Assembly: GCA_958427895.1 (NCBI GenBank)
Contig: CAUADW010000041.1
Coordinates: forward strand, 1-14,146
Source of the DNA: an uncultured Collinsella sp.
GTDB lineage: Bacteria; Actinomycetota; Coriobacteriia; Coriobacteriales; Coriobacteriaceae
Direction: 5' to 3'
DNA: 14,146 bases
The notes under the pieces were generated by a model. It did not search any database. It saw only the letters and a list, made by a program, of their open reading frames with translations, and was not told where the DNA came from. Position 1 is the first letter of the stretch, and every line of letters starts with the position of its first letter. Below are positions 7,542 to 13,925 of the stretch, one piece after another. Position numbers and translations under genes: made by a program.

Positions 7542-7560
7542 TCCACACGGTTCGGCAGGC

Positions 7561-7589
7561 GGTATAAAATGTCACCCTCAGCGGTGAAA
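7561..7589 (-). promoter_or_regulatory. Candidate promoter of the hydrogenase operon with an internal dyad
   Basis: On the minus strand TTTCAC (7584-7589) and TATACC (7561-7566) are spaced by 17 bases, giving a weak -35 and a fair -10. The spacer and -35 contain TCACC-N6-GGTGA at 7572-7587, a symmetric site that a repressor bound there could use to block polymerase. Predicted transcription start is near 7554, about 98 bases before the first gene. Confidence 0.35.
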
Positions 7590-7616
7590 TAGAACATTAC
7601 CGCAGATAAATGCCAT

Positions 7617-7640
7617 ATTTGATAAAACGCGTTACCAAAT
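7617..7640. promoter_or_regulatory. 24-bp operator-like dyad upstream of the hydrogenase promoter
   Basis: ATTTGATAA (7617-7625) and TTACCAAAT (7632-7640) are inverted copies with one mismatch, around a central AACGCG. It lies roughly 28-50 bases upstream of the putative -35, a position suited to an activator. It does not match the Rex or FNR consensus I know. It could also simply extend the adjacent terminator. Confidence 0.35.
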
Positions 7641-7642
7641 GA

Positions 7643-7680
7643 CAATGCCCCGTCCGCGCAATCACGTGGACGGGGCATTG
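7643..7680 (-). terminator. Intrinsic terminator of the alpha-glucoside PTS operon
   Basis: CAATGCCCCGTCC (7643-7655) and GGACGGGGCATTG (7668-7680) are perfect 13-bp inverted copies with a 12-base loop, 33 bases after the stop of the GH4 gene. On the minus strand the stem is followed by TCATTTGG, a modest U-rich tract. It separates the PTS operon from the hydrogenase operon. Confidence 0.8.
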
Positions 7681-7712
7681 CTCTAGGTATGCGGTCAGCG
7701 ACCCTGTTGCTT

Positions 7713-9095
7713 TTACTTAAGCTCGGGCCAGTAACCCTTGTTGGCCTCGATCATGTCGTCGAGAACCTCCTTGGCGACCTTCATCGACGGCACGGTCTTG
7801 TTGAGCGTAAAGGCCTTGAGCGCCTTCTCGTACGAACCCTCGATCGTAGCCTCGACCACGAGCTTCTCGGAGTTCAGCTGCTGCATCATAAGACCCTGCT
7901 GGAACAGCGGAATGTTGTCGCGGCTGATGACCTCGGGGCCGTTCTTGCCAATGTAGGCAGGCAGCTCGACCATGGCGTCATAGGGCATGTTGGGGATGGC
8001 GCCCTTGTTCTCGCAAATGACCAGGAAGCGCTGCTTGGTGTCGTTCTTCAGAGCGATGGCCAGGTCGGCAATCCAGTCGCCGTGGCTGCCCGCATAGAAC
8101 GTGCTCTCGTCGATCTCGCCGGTCTTCTCGTAGTGATCGATACCGTCGAAGAGGTTCTTCTCGCGCGTCTCCTCAACCTCGTTAGCACGGGTGCGCTCGG
8201 GGTTGGAATGCTCGACGAACTCCTTCTGCTGCAGGTAGTAGTTCAGGTACGTGTTGGGCAGGTACTCCGGGAAGCACTCCATGATCTCGTACTCGCCCTT
8301 CCAGACGTAGTACCAGCTGCCCTTGGTGTGACGGTTCTGCTCGGGATGCTCGTCGGTGGCCTCCTCGGGCTTCTTTGCCATGAGCGAGCCCATGCCCTTG
8401 AGGTAGGAGTCGGGCAGCAGGATCTGGTGCTCCTTGATGTACTCGCGCAGCTGCGGGAGCACCTCCTCGCCCTTGTGGCGGATCGAGGTGAACCAACCAA
8501 AGTGGTTGAGGCCAAAGTAATCGTACTCGACATCCTTCTTGTCGATATCGAGCGCGGCGCAAACCACGTCGATGATCGCGATCGGCATGTCGCAGATGTT
8601 GATGATGCGAGCGTTGGGACGCAGCACACGGCAGCCCTCGGAGACGATGGCAGCAGGGTTGGAGTAGTTGAGAATCCAGTAATCCTTCTTGGCGTACTTC
8701 TCAACGTCATCGATCAGCTCGACCATGGGGAAGATGGTGCGCATGCCGTAGGCAAGGCCGCCGCAACCGCAAGTCTCCTGGCCCACGCAGCCGTGACGCA
8801 GCGGAATCTTCTCGTCCTGCTCGCGCATGGCGTAGCCGCCCACGCGCATCTGGGCAAACACGAAGCTCGCGTCGGTAAAAGCCGTCTTTTTGTCGGTGGT
8901 CACCGTGAGCTTGATGTCCAGGCCGAGGTCCTCGTGCAAAATCCAGTCCACGAGCACGCCGACCTTGCGCTGGCGCTCCTCGTTGATGTCGTACAGACGA
9001 ATCTCGTCAACGTCGAGCTCGTCCTTGCGCAGGGCGATGGACTTGACGATGCCGGGGGTAAAGGTGGATCCGCCACCACACAGAGTAATGATCAT
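7713..9095 (-). CDS. glvA: GH4 family 6-phospho-alpha-glucosidase
   Basis: A 460-residue enzyme of glycoside hydrolase family 4, about the usual length for GlvA/MalH proteins. It hydrolyses 6-phosphorylated alpha-glucosides, such as maltose 6-phosphate, using NAD and a divalent metal through an oxidation-elimination-addition mechanism. The N-terminus has the dinucleotide motif CGGGST (6-11). NICDMP (166-171) carries the expected metal-binding Cys168 and the Asp169 that marks alpha-specific members, where beta-specific members have CNVP. FGLNHFGW (194-201) includes metal ligand His198. GQETCGCGG lies at 105-113. ATG at 9093-9095 has AAGGAG 9 bases upstream, inside the end of the EIICB gene whose stop is 3 bases away, so translation is probably coupled. 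The product acts on the sugar phosphate made by the PTS encoded upstream. The exact disaccharide is not determined; malH would be an equally fair symbol. Confidence 0.94.
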   Translation of the reverse strand: MIITLCGGGSTFTPGIVKSIALRKDELDVDEIRLYDINEERQRKVGVLVDWILHEDLGLDIKLTVTTDKKTAFTDASFVFAQMRVGGYAMREQDEKIPLRHGCVGQETCGCGGLAYGMRTIFPMVELIDDVEKYAKKDYWILNYSNPAAIVSEGCRVLRPNARIINICDMPIAIIDVVCAALDIDKKDVEYDYFGLNHFGWFTSIRHKGEEVLPQLREYIKEHQILLPDSYLKGMGSLMAKKPEEATDEHPEQNRHTKGSWYYVWKGEYEIMECFPEYLPNTYLNYYLQQKEFVEHSNPERTRANEVEETREKNLFDGIDHYEKTGEIDESTFYAGSHGDWIADLAIALKNDTKQRFLVICENKGAIPNMPYDAMVELPAYIGKNGPEVISRDNIPLFQQGLMMQQLNSEKLVVEATIEGSYEKALKAFTLNKTVPSMKVAKEVLDDMIEANKGYWPELK

Positions 9096-9098
9096 TGT

Positions 9099-10715
9099 TT
9101 ACTGCTCCTTCTCAATTGCGTTTTCGACCTTGTCGCGCATCTCGGCGACCTTCATGCCAAAGATGATCTGGATATTATTGCCGTTGCGGTTGATGCCGCT
9201 GTTGGGCACGTGGTTGATGAGGTCCTCATTGATGAGGTCCGGGTTCTTAACGTTCACGCGGAGACGCGTAAAGCAGTTCTCGAGCTCCTCGATGTTGTCC
9301 TTGCCGCCAAGACCTGCGACCAGGTCGGCAATACCTGCATCGACGCCCTCTGCTGGAGCCGCGGCAACGGCGCCCTGCTTCACCGCGACAGACGCGGCGG
9401 CCTCGCCCTCGGCAACGGACTCGGCGAGCTCGGACTCCTCCTCGCGACCGGGAGTGTGAAGGTTCAGCTTCTTGATAAGGAAGGTGAAGAGGAAGAAGTA
9501 CAGAGCGGCGTTGACGACTCCAAGCACCAGCATAACCGGCCAGTTGGTCTTATCGACGCCCAGGACCAGGTTGGAGACCACGATGTTGATGATGCCACCT
9601 GCAGTCGAAGCGGGCACGGAGAGGACCTTGAGCAGGACCAGGAAGATGCCGGAAAGAACCGAGTGAACGACAAAGAGCACGGGAGCGGCAAAGACAAAGA
9701 GGAAGTCCATGGGCTCGGTCACGCAGGAGAGCACGGCGGTGATGATCAGCGGGATGATAACGGCCTTGGTCTTATCCTTGTTCCCCTTGTAGGCGGTGAC
9801 GATAAAGGCGAGGCCGATGCCGATGTAGGGCCACAGATTGTTGAAGGTGTAGCTGTTGAAGTAGGTGCTATCGGAGAAGGGCTGACCCGTCATTGCCATC
9901 TCGGCAACACGGATGGGATAGGCGCCGGCGATAACCTGACCACCCAGCGTAAGGGTGCCACCCACATCGGAGAACTGGAACGGGGTGTAGATGAGGTGGT
10001 GCAGACCGGTGGGAACGAGCAGCTTGTTGAGCATGCCGTAGATAAACAGACCGATGTTGCCCGACTCCTTAATGATGCCGGCAACGGAGGAGATGGCACC
10101 CTGAACCGGAGGCCAAACGATGCAGAAGCCAGCGCCCATGATCCAGGAGATGATGATCATGATCAGGAACGGAAAGCGAACGCCCGAGAACATCGAAAGG
10201 GCAATGGGGAACTGCTTGTTCGAGTACTTGTTGAACACGGCGCCGGTGATGCAACCAAGAATGATGCCGCCGAACACGCCGGTATCGAGCACCTGGATGC
10301 CCATAACGGTGGCCTGGCCGGTTCCGGTAAGGCCGAGCATGCCGCTCGCATCGGCAAGAGAGCCGGTGGCGTTGAGCACGATGTTGTTAGCCTGCAGGAA
10401 CAGGAAGAACGACATCAGGGCGATCAGCGAAGCATGGCCCTTGTTCTTCTTTGCCATGGCGCCGGCGATGCCCACGCAGAACAGAATCGAGAGGTTGTTG
10501 ATGATAAACATCAGCGACTGGTAGACAACGGCGCCCACAAGCTGGAACGGACCGGAGCCCAGTACGGGGACCAAAGCGCAGATGGTCTTGTTGGTCAGAA
10601 TGATGCCCACAATGAGCAGGATGCCGGCAACCGAGAGATACATCATCGGCTGGACGATCGACTTCGCGAACACCTCCAACGGCGCTTTGAAATTGAACTT
10701 CTTTTTTGCGGTCAT
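9099..10715 (-). CDS. PTS EIICB permease, glucose/maltose (alpha-glucoside) family
   Basis: A 538-residue membrane permease with a fused EIIB domain. It takes up and phosphorylates a glucoside. The EIIC part (about 1-415) has multiple membrane segments, a GLHHLIYTPFQF segment and CVTEPMDFLF, matching the conserved GLHH and TEP motifs of glucose-superfamily EIIC. A charged, Ala/Glu-rich linker (about 415-455) leads to EIIB, with the phosphorylated cysteine Cys481 in NCFTRLR. No EIIA domain is attached; it is encoded separately two genes upstream. ATG at 10713-10715 has AAGGGGAG 7 bases upstream. The ATG at 10740-10742 lacks a binding site. The order with an antiterminator before it and a GH4 phospho-alpha-glucosidase after it points to maltose or a related alpha-glucoside rather than free glucose, as in MalX/GlvC-type systems. 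Confidence 0.93.
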   Translation of the reverse strand: MTAKKKFNFKAPLEVFAKSIVQPMMYLSVAGILLIVGIILTNKTICALVPVLGSGPFQLVGAVVYQSLMFIINNLSILFCVGIAGAMAKKNKGHASLIALMSFFLFLQANNIVLNATGSLADASGMLGLTGTGQATVMGIQVLDTGVFGGIILGCITGAVFNKYSNKQFPIALSMFSGVRFPFLIMIIISWIMGAGFCIVWPPVQGAISSVAGIIKESGNIGLFIYGMLNKLLVPTGLHHLIYTPFQFSDVGGTLTLGGQVIAGAYPIRVAEMAMTGQPFSDSTYFNSYTFNNLWPYIGIGLAFIVTAYKGNKDKTKAVIIPLIITAVLSCVTEPMDFLFVFAAPVLFVVHSVLSGIFLVLLKVLSVPASTAGGIINIVVSNLVLGVDKTNWPVMLVLGVVNAALYFFLFTFLIKKLNLHTPGREEESELAESVAEGEAAASVAVKQGAVAAAPAEGVDAGIADLVAGLGGKDNIEELENCFTRLRVNVKNPDLINEDLINHVPNSGINRNGNNIQIIFGMKVAEMRDKVENAIEKEQ

Positions 10716-10754
10716 AGCGGTACTCCCCTTCCTTTTCCGCAAATTAAGACAGAT

Positions 10755-10807
10755 GTGCCCTGGACAAGACCGTGAGCCTTGCCTTATATCAATCGATGTG
10801 TGGGCAC
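10755..10807 (-). promoter_or_regulatory. Inverted repeat between the antiterminator and EIICB genes
   Basis: GTGCCC (10755-10760) and GGGCAC (10802-10807) are perfect inverted arms around a smaller imperfect stem (GACAAG near 10763, CTTGCC near 10778). It fills much of the 99-base gap between the two genes. A weakly U-rich stretch (TCTGTCTTAATTT) follows on the minus strand. It may be a processing or attenuation site setting different levels of the regulator and permease. Confidence 0.3.
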
Positions 10808-10814
10808 GTTATGC

Positions 10815-11681
10815 CTAGAGACCAGGTTCTCCAAGCAGGTTAACAATGTGATATGCGAGATAGCTCTTCTCGGCATCGGTAACGACAACGTTATAGGTAG
10901 ACGACAAGTGGGCGGCTATGGCGTCCGCGCACGAGAATGCGCACGGATACGCCGTTTCATCGATTCGGAACAGCGCGTCGCCATTGATTTGCCCGGCCGT
11001 GGGGTCAAGCGCCCGCTGTGCGAAAAACTGCAGGTGGCGGACGAAACGCTCATAGGGCAACGAGGTGTCATCGAGGGTCGTAGCATAGCGCTTGGAAACA
11101 ATCGCGAGCACGTCGCGAACAAGCTGGACCGAGACGATTAGACGGTCGGAGCGTTGCGGCATGGTGGCGTTGACGATATGCAGCGTAATGAAGCCCTGCT
11201 CTTCTTCGCTCATCTGGATGCCCATATACTCCTTGATAATCTGCAGCGCACGGCCCGCAAGTGCATACTCCTTGCGATAGAACTGCTGGATCTCGAGCAG
11301 CAACGGATTCTCACAGGAGACGCCCTTGCGCTCGCGCTCCAAAGCAAGGCTGATATGGTCTGCGAGAGCAATGAGAATCTTGTCGTTGATATCAACATTG
11401 AGCTCTCGACGGAGCATCTGAACAATATCTTCGGCAATCATGAGGTTGACGGTGGGGATGGACTCCAAAAGATGTGCCAAGCGGTCAATCGTACGCGAGT
11501 CCTGAGAAGTTCCCTTCTGCAACGCGTAGGTCTTTTCGATCGACGCCTCGTCGATGGCATCGCCGGCATGACGGCCAAAGCAGAGGCCTCGCCCGATGAC
11601 GATGAGCTCGGAGCCATCGTCCGAAGTGACCATTGCGACGTTGTTGTTAAAAACTCGCTTGATAACCACGGTACCCACCAC
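10815..11681 (-). CDS. licT: BglG/LicT family transcription antiterminator
   Basis: A 288-residue RNA-binding antiterminator. Residues 5-60 form the CAT domain (VIKRVFNNNVAMV at 6-18 matches the RNA-binding start of LicT/SacT). Two PTS-regulation domains follow, with all four conserved histidines: H109 (ADHISLA) and H168 (LHIVN) in PRD1, H216 (RHLQFF) and H278 (YHIVN) in PRD2. In the family, phosphorylation by the cognate EII inhibits and by HPr activates, so the protein stabilises an RNA hairpin that prevents termination when substrate is present. Start is unclear: GTG at 11679-11681 lies 6 bases after the EIIA stop and suggests coupling. GTG at 11667-11669 would give the canonical MVIKRVFNNN start. 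Both have weak binding sites. The likely target is the leader upstream of the EIIA gene, making the operon self-regulated. Confidence 0.92.
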   Translation of the reverse strand: MVGTVVIKRVFNNNVAMVTSDDGSELIVIGRGLCFGRHAGDAIDEASIEKTYALQKGTSQDSRTIDRLAHLLESIPTVNLMIAEDIVQMLRRELNVDINDKILIALADHISLALERERKGVSCENPLLLEIQQFYRKEYALAGRALQIIKEYMGIQMSEEEQGFITLHIVNATMPQRSDRLIVSVQLVRDVLAIVSKRYATTLDDTSLPYERFVRHLQFFAQRALDPTAGQINGDALFRIDETAYPCAFSCADAIAAHLSSTYNVVVTDAEKSYLAYHIVNLLGEPGL

Positions 11682-11687
11682 AAGAAT

Positions 11688-12200
11688 TTACTCGGAAAGC
11701 CAGATGACAGGCTCTTTAACAGCAACAGGGCCGGAAGCATGCTCACGAAGAGTCGAGTTCTCCGAGCGCTCGCACACGATAACGAAGACCGTGGGATCGA
11801 AGCCGGCGGCGCGAACCGCGTCGAAATCGACCTCGACGAGGGGCTGGCCCGCGTCGACACGGTCACCCTGGGCAACAAGCGCATGGAAGCCCTTGCCCTC
11901 AAGCTTAACAGTGTCGATTCCGATATGCAGCATCACCTGAGCAGAGCTGTCGTCGGACATGATGCCCAGCGCGTGCTCAGTCGGAAACAGCGCCGCGACG
12001 GTGCCGGAAACAGGAGCGCACACCGTTCCCTCTTGGGGAACCACGGCAACGCCATCGCCCACGGCACGGCTGCTAAAAGCAGGGTCATTGGTATTTTCTA
12101 GATGAACAAGCTCGCCGGAAACGGGAGCGAGGATTTCGAACTCGGAAGCTGCAGTCTTCTGCTCATCCGAACCGCCCATCAGGCGAGAAAAGAAACCCAT
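11688..12200 (-). CDS. crr: PTS EIIA component, glucose type (Crr-like)
   Basis: A 170-residue soluble EIIA of the glucose family. It carries phosphate from HPr to the EIIB domain. The core (about 22-142) reads APVSGELVHLEN near the start and has the two active-site histidines: His76 in PTEHALGI, and the phosphorylated His92 in LHIGIDTV. These align with His75 and His90 of E. coli EIIA-Glc. The first 20 residues (GFFSRLMGG) resemble the short amphipathic start of such proteins. A C-terminal extension of about 25 residues follows the usual end. ATG at 12198-12200 is used with GAAGGGA 9 bases upstream. Upstream in-frame ATGs at 12216-12218 and beyond have no binding site. It is first in the operon, and its leader carries the candidate antitermination signals. 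It may also serve as a general regulator, as EIIA-Glc does elsewhere; this cannot be judged here. Confidence 0.93.
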   Translation of the reverse strand: MGFFSRLMGGSDEQKTAASEFEILAPVSGELVHLENTNDPAFSSRAVGDGVAVVPQEGTVCAPVSGTVAALFPTEHALGIMSDDSSAQVMLHIGIDTVKLEGKGFHALVAQGDRVDAGQPLVEVDFDAVRAAGFDPTVFVIVCERSENSTLREHASGPVAVKEPVIWLSE

Positions 12201-12225
12201 GGTGGCATGTCCCTTCATAAATATA

Positions 12226-12316
12226 GCCCAACCAAAATCAAGCGAATGCATCCATAGAGACACACCCGTTCAAAGACTTTGGTTAGGCCCACGTCCGAGG
12301 GACTCGGTAACCTTCC
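12226..12316 (-). promoter_or_regulatory. Candidate LicT-type antitermination leader (RAT hairpin overlapping a terminator stem)
   Basis: On the minus strand the segment 12316 to 12281 begins GGAAGGTTACCG, matching the 5' half of the BglG-family RAT (GGATTGTTACTG) at 9 of 12 positions. It folds with CCGAG/CTCGG as apical stem and GGTTA/TAACC arms (dyad 12281-12312). Its 3' arm is shared with a second stem: GCCTAACCAAA (12288 to 12278) pairs with TTTGGTTGGGC (12236 to 12226) over 11 positions with one G-U. The second stem is followed by TATATTTAT and lies 26 bases before the EIIA start. The two stems cannot form together, as expected for antitermination. The loop of the second stem is long (41 bases) and its U-tract imperfect. 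Confidence 0.45.
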
Positions 12317-12337
12317 ACATTTCTTTTTACGAGAGCT

Positions 12338-12365
12338 ATTGTAGACAAGCCCAAAGCCGGAACAA
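12338..12365 (-). promoter_or_regulatory. Candidate promoter of the alpha-glucoside PTS operon
   Basis: On the minus strand TTGTTC (12360-12365) and TACAAT (12338-12343; 5 of 6 with TATAAT) are separated by 16 bases. Transcription would start near 12331, about 15 bases before the RAT-like element and 131 bases before the EIIA start codon. Confidence 0.5.
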
Positions 12366-12380
12366 ACATTATGACCGGCG

Positions 12381-12411
12381 AACGGTATTTTTTCTCCGAT
12401 AAACGGTATTT
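12381..12411. repeat. Direct repeat AACGGTATTT, possible activator site
   Basis: Two identical 10-base copies at 12381-12390 and 12402-12411 are spaced 21 bases start to start, about two helical turns. They would lie about 50-80 bases upstream of the predicted start of the PTS operon, on the same DNA face, which suits a transcription activator. No known binding consensus was recognised. Confidence 0.4.
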
Positions 12412-12420
12412 ATGCGGTAC

Positions 12421-12481
12421 TTCGGGACGTTCCTTTTCTGCCGGCACTCGGGGACACTCCTCACTCTGGTGCATTGGGGAC
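12421..12481. repeat. Three GGGAC repeat units in 26-27-bp phase
   Basis: GGGAC occurs at 12424-12428, 12451-12455 and 12477-12481, with steps of 27 and 26 bases. The first unit continues GGGACGTTCC and the second GGGGACACTCC, the same two variants in the same order as the tandem units at 938-991. It lies between the PTS leader and the 3' end of the flavodoxin/ferredoxin gene. Confidence 0.6.
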
Positions 12482-12531
12482 AGGTTTGTTTGCACCAGGT
12501 CGGCGCAGATCAACCTGGCCCCATTGCACCA
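12467..12531. repeat. Nested inverted repeat downstream of the flavodoxin/ferredoxin gene
   Basis: TGGTGCATTGGGG (12467-12479) and CCCCATTGCACCA (12519-12531) are inverted copies matching at 12 of 13 positions. Inside, TGCACCA (12491-12497) can alternatively pair with the first arm, and CCAGGT (12495-12500) pairs with ACCTGG (12513-12518). It begins 13 bases past the stop of the minus-strand gene and could end its transcript, but no U-run follows. It looks more like a REP-type element. Confidence 0.5.
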
Positions 12532-12543
12532 ATTTCGTATGCG

Positions 12544-13305
12544 CTAGATAAAGAGCTCGCATTCCTTCCGCGCGACGCAAACCTTGCTCAGCATCTGGGA
12601 AACAGCGGATAGCTTGTTGGGATCAAGCTTACGAGCGCCTCGCGGACATACGGCAATGCAGCGCATGCAGGAGATGCACGCCTCGCCAGCTGCTCGTTTG
12701 GGGTCACCCTTGTCGATAGCACAAACGGGGCACGCCGCGGCGCATGCACCGCAGGAGACACAATCCCCTGTTGCCTCGGGTGCCATGCGGTGACCTCCGG
12801 CTTGTTTATAAGGACGATTGCCGGGAATAGAGGGCTCGGATGTATCCTCAGCCAACAGCTTTTGCTGAATTTGCTGCGCAAACTCTGCGAGCTGCGCCGC
12901 ATCCTGCGCATCCGGTCGCCCAGCAGCAAACTGACGAGCAACGGAATGCTCAGCAATAGCAGAAACCGCTGCAACCACCCTAAATCCGGCGCGCTTCGCA
13001 ACGTCCTCCAGCTCTACGAGCGTGTCCTCAAACGCGCGGTTTCCGTAGACGCACACCAGAACGGTCCGCGCTCCGTTGCCGCGCACCATGCCCAACCGGT
13101 CAGCCACCACAGCCGGTATTCTACCGGCATACGCCGGCACAGAGATTACGGCCACGTCGTCCTCAGTCATCGAGACAGCGCTGAAATCTAGCCCGCTATC
13201 GGTCAGATCGACGGTAACGGTATTCTTGCCCAGTGCCCCGGCCACAAGGCCAGACACCTTCCGCGTTCCACCCGTCGGACTAAACACAATTTCGAATACG
13301 CTCAT
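12544..13305 (-). CDS. Flavodoxin-like protein fused to a 2[4Fe-4S] ferredoxin (EFR1-type)
   Basis: A 253-residue predicted electron carrier. The N-terminal half (about 1-150) is flavodoxin-like: strand VFEIVFSPTGGT puts the FMN phosphate-binding loop at 9-14, and SVPAYAGRIP (55-64) fits the second flavin loop. The C-terminal part is a ferredoxin domain with two complete cluster motifs, C182/185/188/192 (CVSCGACAAACP) and C210/213/216/220 (CISCMRCIAVCP). Such EFR1-type fusions are common in anaerobes, but their partners are rarely known. ATG at 13303-13305 has GGGGAGGG 7 bases upstream; a longer frame to 13332 has none. It stands alone between two repeat-bearing gaps, with its own promoter candidate. 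It could exchange electrons with the hydrogenase system about 5 kb downstream, but nothing in the sequence links them. Confidence 0.9.
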   Translation of the reverse strand: MSVFEIVFSPTGGTRKVSGLVAGALGKNTVTVDLTDSGLDFSAVSMTEDDVAVISVPAYAGRIPAVVADRLGMVRGNGARTVLVCVYGNRAFEDTLVELEDVAKRAGFRVVAAVSAIAEHSVARQFAAGRPDAQDAAQLAEFAQQIQQKLLAEDTSEPSIPGNRPYKQAGGHRMAPEATGDCVSCGACAAACPVCAIDKGDPKRAAGEACISCMRCIAVCPRGARKLDPNKLSAVSQMLSKVCVARKECELFI

Positions 13306-13361
13306 CGAGGCACCCTCCCCTACGCCTGGCAACGCGTCAAGCCGCTTTCACATCCAGCCAG

Positions 13362-13390
13362 AGTATACGGCACGTGGGGTCCCCGTTTTG
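13362..13390 (-). promoter_or_regulatory. Candidate promoter of the flavodoxin/ferredoxin gene
   Basis: On the minus strand TATACT (13362-13367; 5 of 6 with TATAAT) is preceded, 17 bases upstream, by CAAAAC (13385-13390), a poor -35. The spacer contains the palindrome GGGGTCCCC (13376-13384), a possible operator. The predicted leader is about 50 bases. Confidence 0.4.
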
Positions 13391-13860
13391 ATGCACCAAG
13401 CACCCCAATGCACCCACCCTACGCTGTCTGCCTCTTCGTTTTGTATAAATTACGGTACAGATTGTATATATTTACGGGATACCGCTGTGTTCTCCCGAGG
13501 TACCCCATCCTGGCCCGTTCAAAAAACGGAGTATTCTGCAACGTGACCACGCCAGCACCGCCGCGGGTGGGCAAAACTGTAGGGCGCCGTATCATTCTAA
13601 GTCACGACATGGCGAGAATGACGCGCCCCTGCTCCGGAAAACGGCGAAATTTAACTCAAAACGCTCATAAGGGATATCTGAAGGCCACCGTTGGCAATAC
13701 CGAATCGTATGCAGCCAACTAGAGCTGCTGAATACTCCAAAAAATGCACGGAGCACCCCATGGGACCCATTGCCGCATGGCAGGAAACAGGCCCACGGCA
13801 TCCTCTAGATGCATTCCCGAGGAAATCACATTTGAACTAGCGATCGGATACGGCAAACAA
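13391..13860. other. Long intergenic region with short repeats, no convincing gene
   Basis: No reading frame here has a good ribosome binding site with recognisable protein features; frames at 13408-13722 (+) and 13592-13801 (-) look random. Visible structure: CCCCAATGCACC (13403-13414), an inverted exact copy of 12468-12479; two TTGTATA-ATT(T)ACGG type copies near 13440-13457 and 13463-13478; GGAGTATTC (13528-13536) with its inverse GAATACTCC (13730-13738), each next to an A-tract; and GTTGGC/GCCAAC arms (13690-13695, 13714-13719). A small RNA or degenerate gene cannot be excluded. Confidence 0.5.
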
Positions 13861-13861
13861 A

Positions 13862-13893
13862 AAGGGCCCCGAGCGTAGTTGCTCGGGGCCCTT
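13862..13893 (-). terminator. Strong intrinsic terminator of the upstream minus-strand gene
   Basis: AAGGGCCCCGAGC (13862-13874) and GCTCGGGGCCCTT (13881-13893) form a perfect 13-bp stem with a 6-base loop. On the minus strand it is followed by TTTTTGTTTG, a good U-tract. It lies 33 bases after the stop codon of the partial gene at the window edge. Confidence 0.93.
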
Positions 13894-13925
13894 GGTTCAC
13901 CTCACGCTAGCGTGCGATGCGTATG

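Noticed and set aside
7617..7640. Rex redox-sensor binding site at the hydrogenase promoter
   Set aside because: A redox regulator would be logical, but the dyad does not fit the TTGTGAA-N4-TTCACAA type consensus; kept only as an unassigned dyad.
7689..10775. A 1028-codon open frame on the plus strand, antisense to the GH4 and EIICB genes
   Set aside because: The antisense strand of GC-rich codon-biased genes often stays open. The translation is rich in His, Asp, Val and Leu with no domain pattern and no good ribosome binding site, while the minus-strand genes have full family motifs.
12467..12531. Possible CRISPR array or intrinsic terminator
   Set aside because: The repeats are too short and not identical, and spacers are not of array type. 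The stem lacks a U-run, so a plain terminator is also not supported.
13408..13722. A 104-codon plus-strand frame in the long gap
   Set aside because: Mixed composition, no ribosome binding site, no domain; it contains the repeat boxes and no coding signature.
13391..13860. Possible tRNA or other structured RNA gene
   Set aside because: No cloverleaf pattern, no TTCGANNC box with matching acceptor arm, and no conserved riboswitch core was seen.
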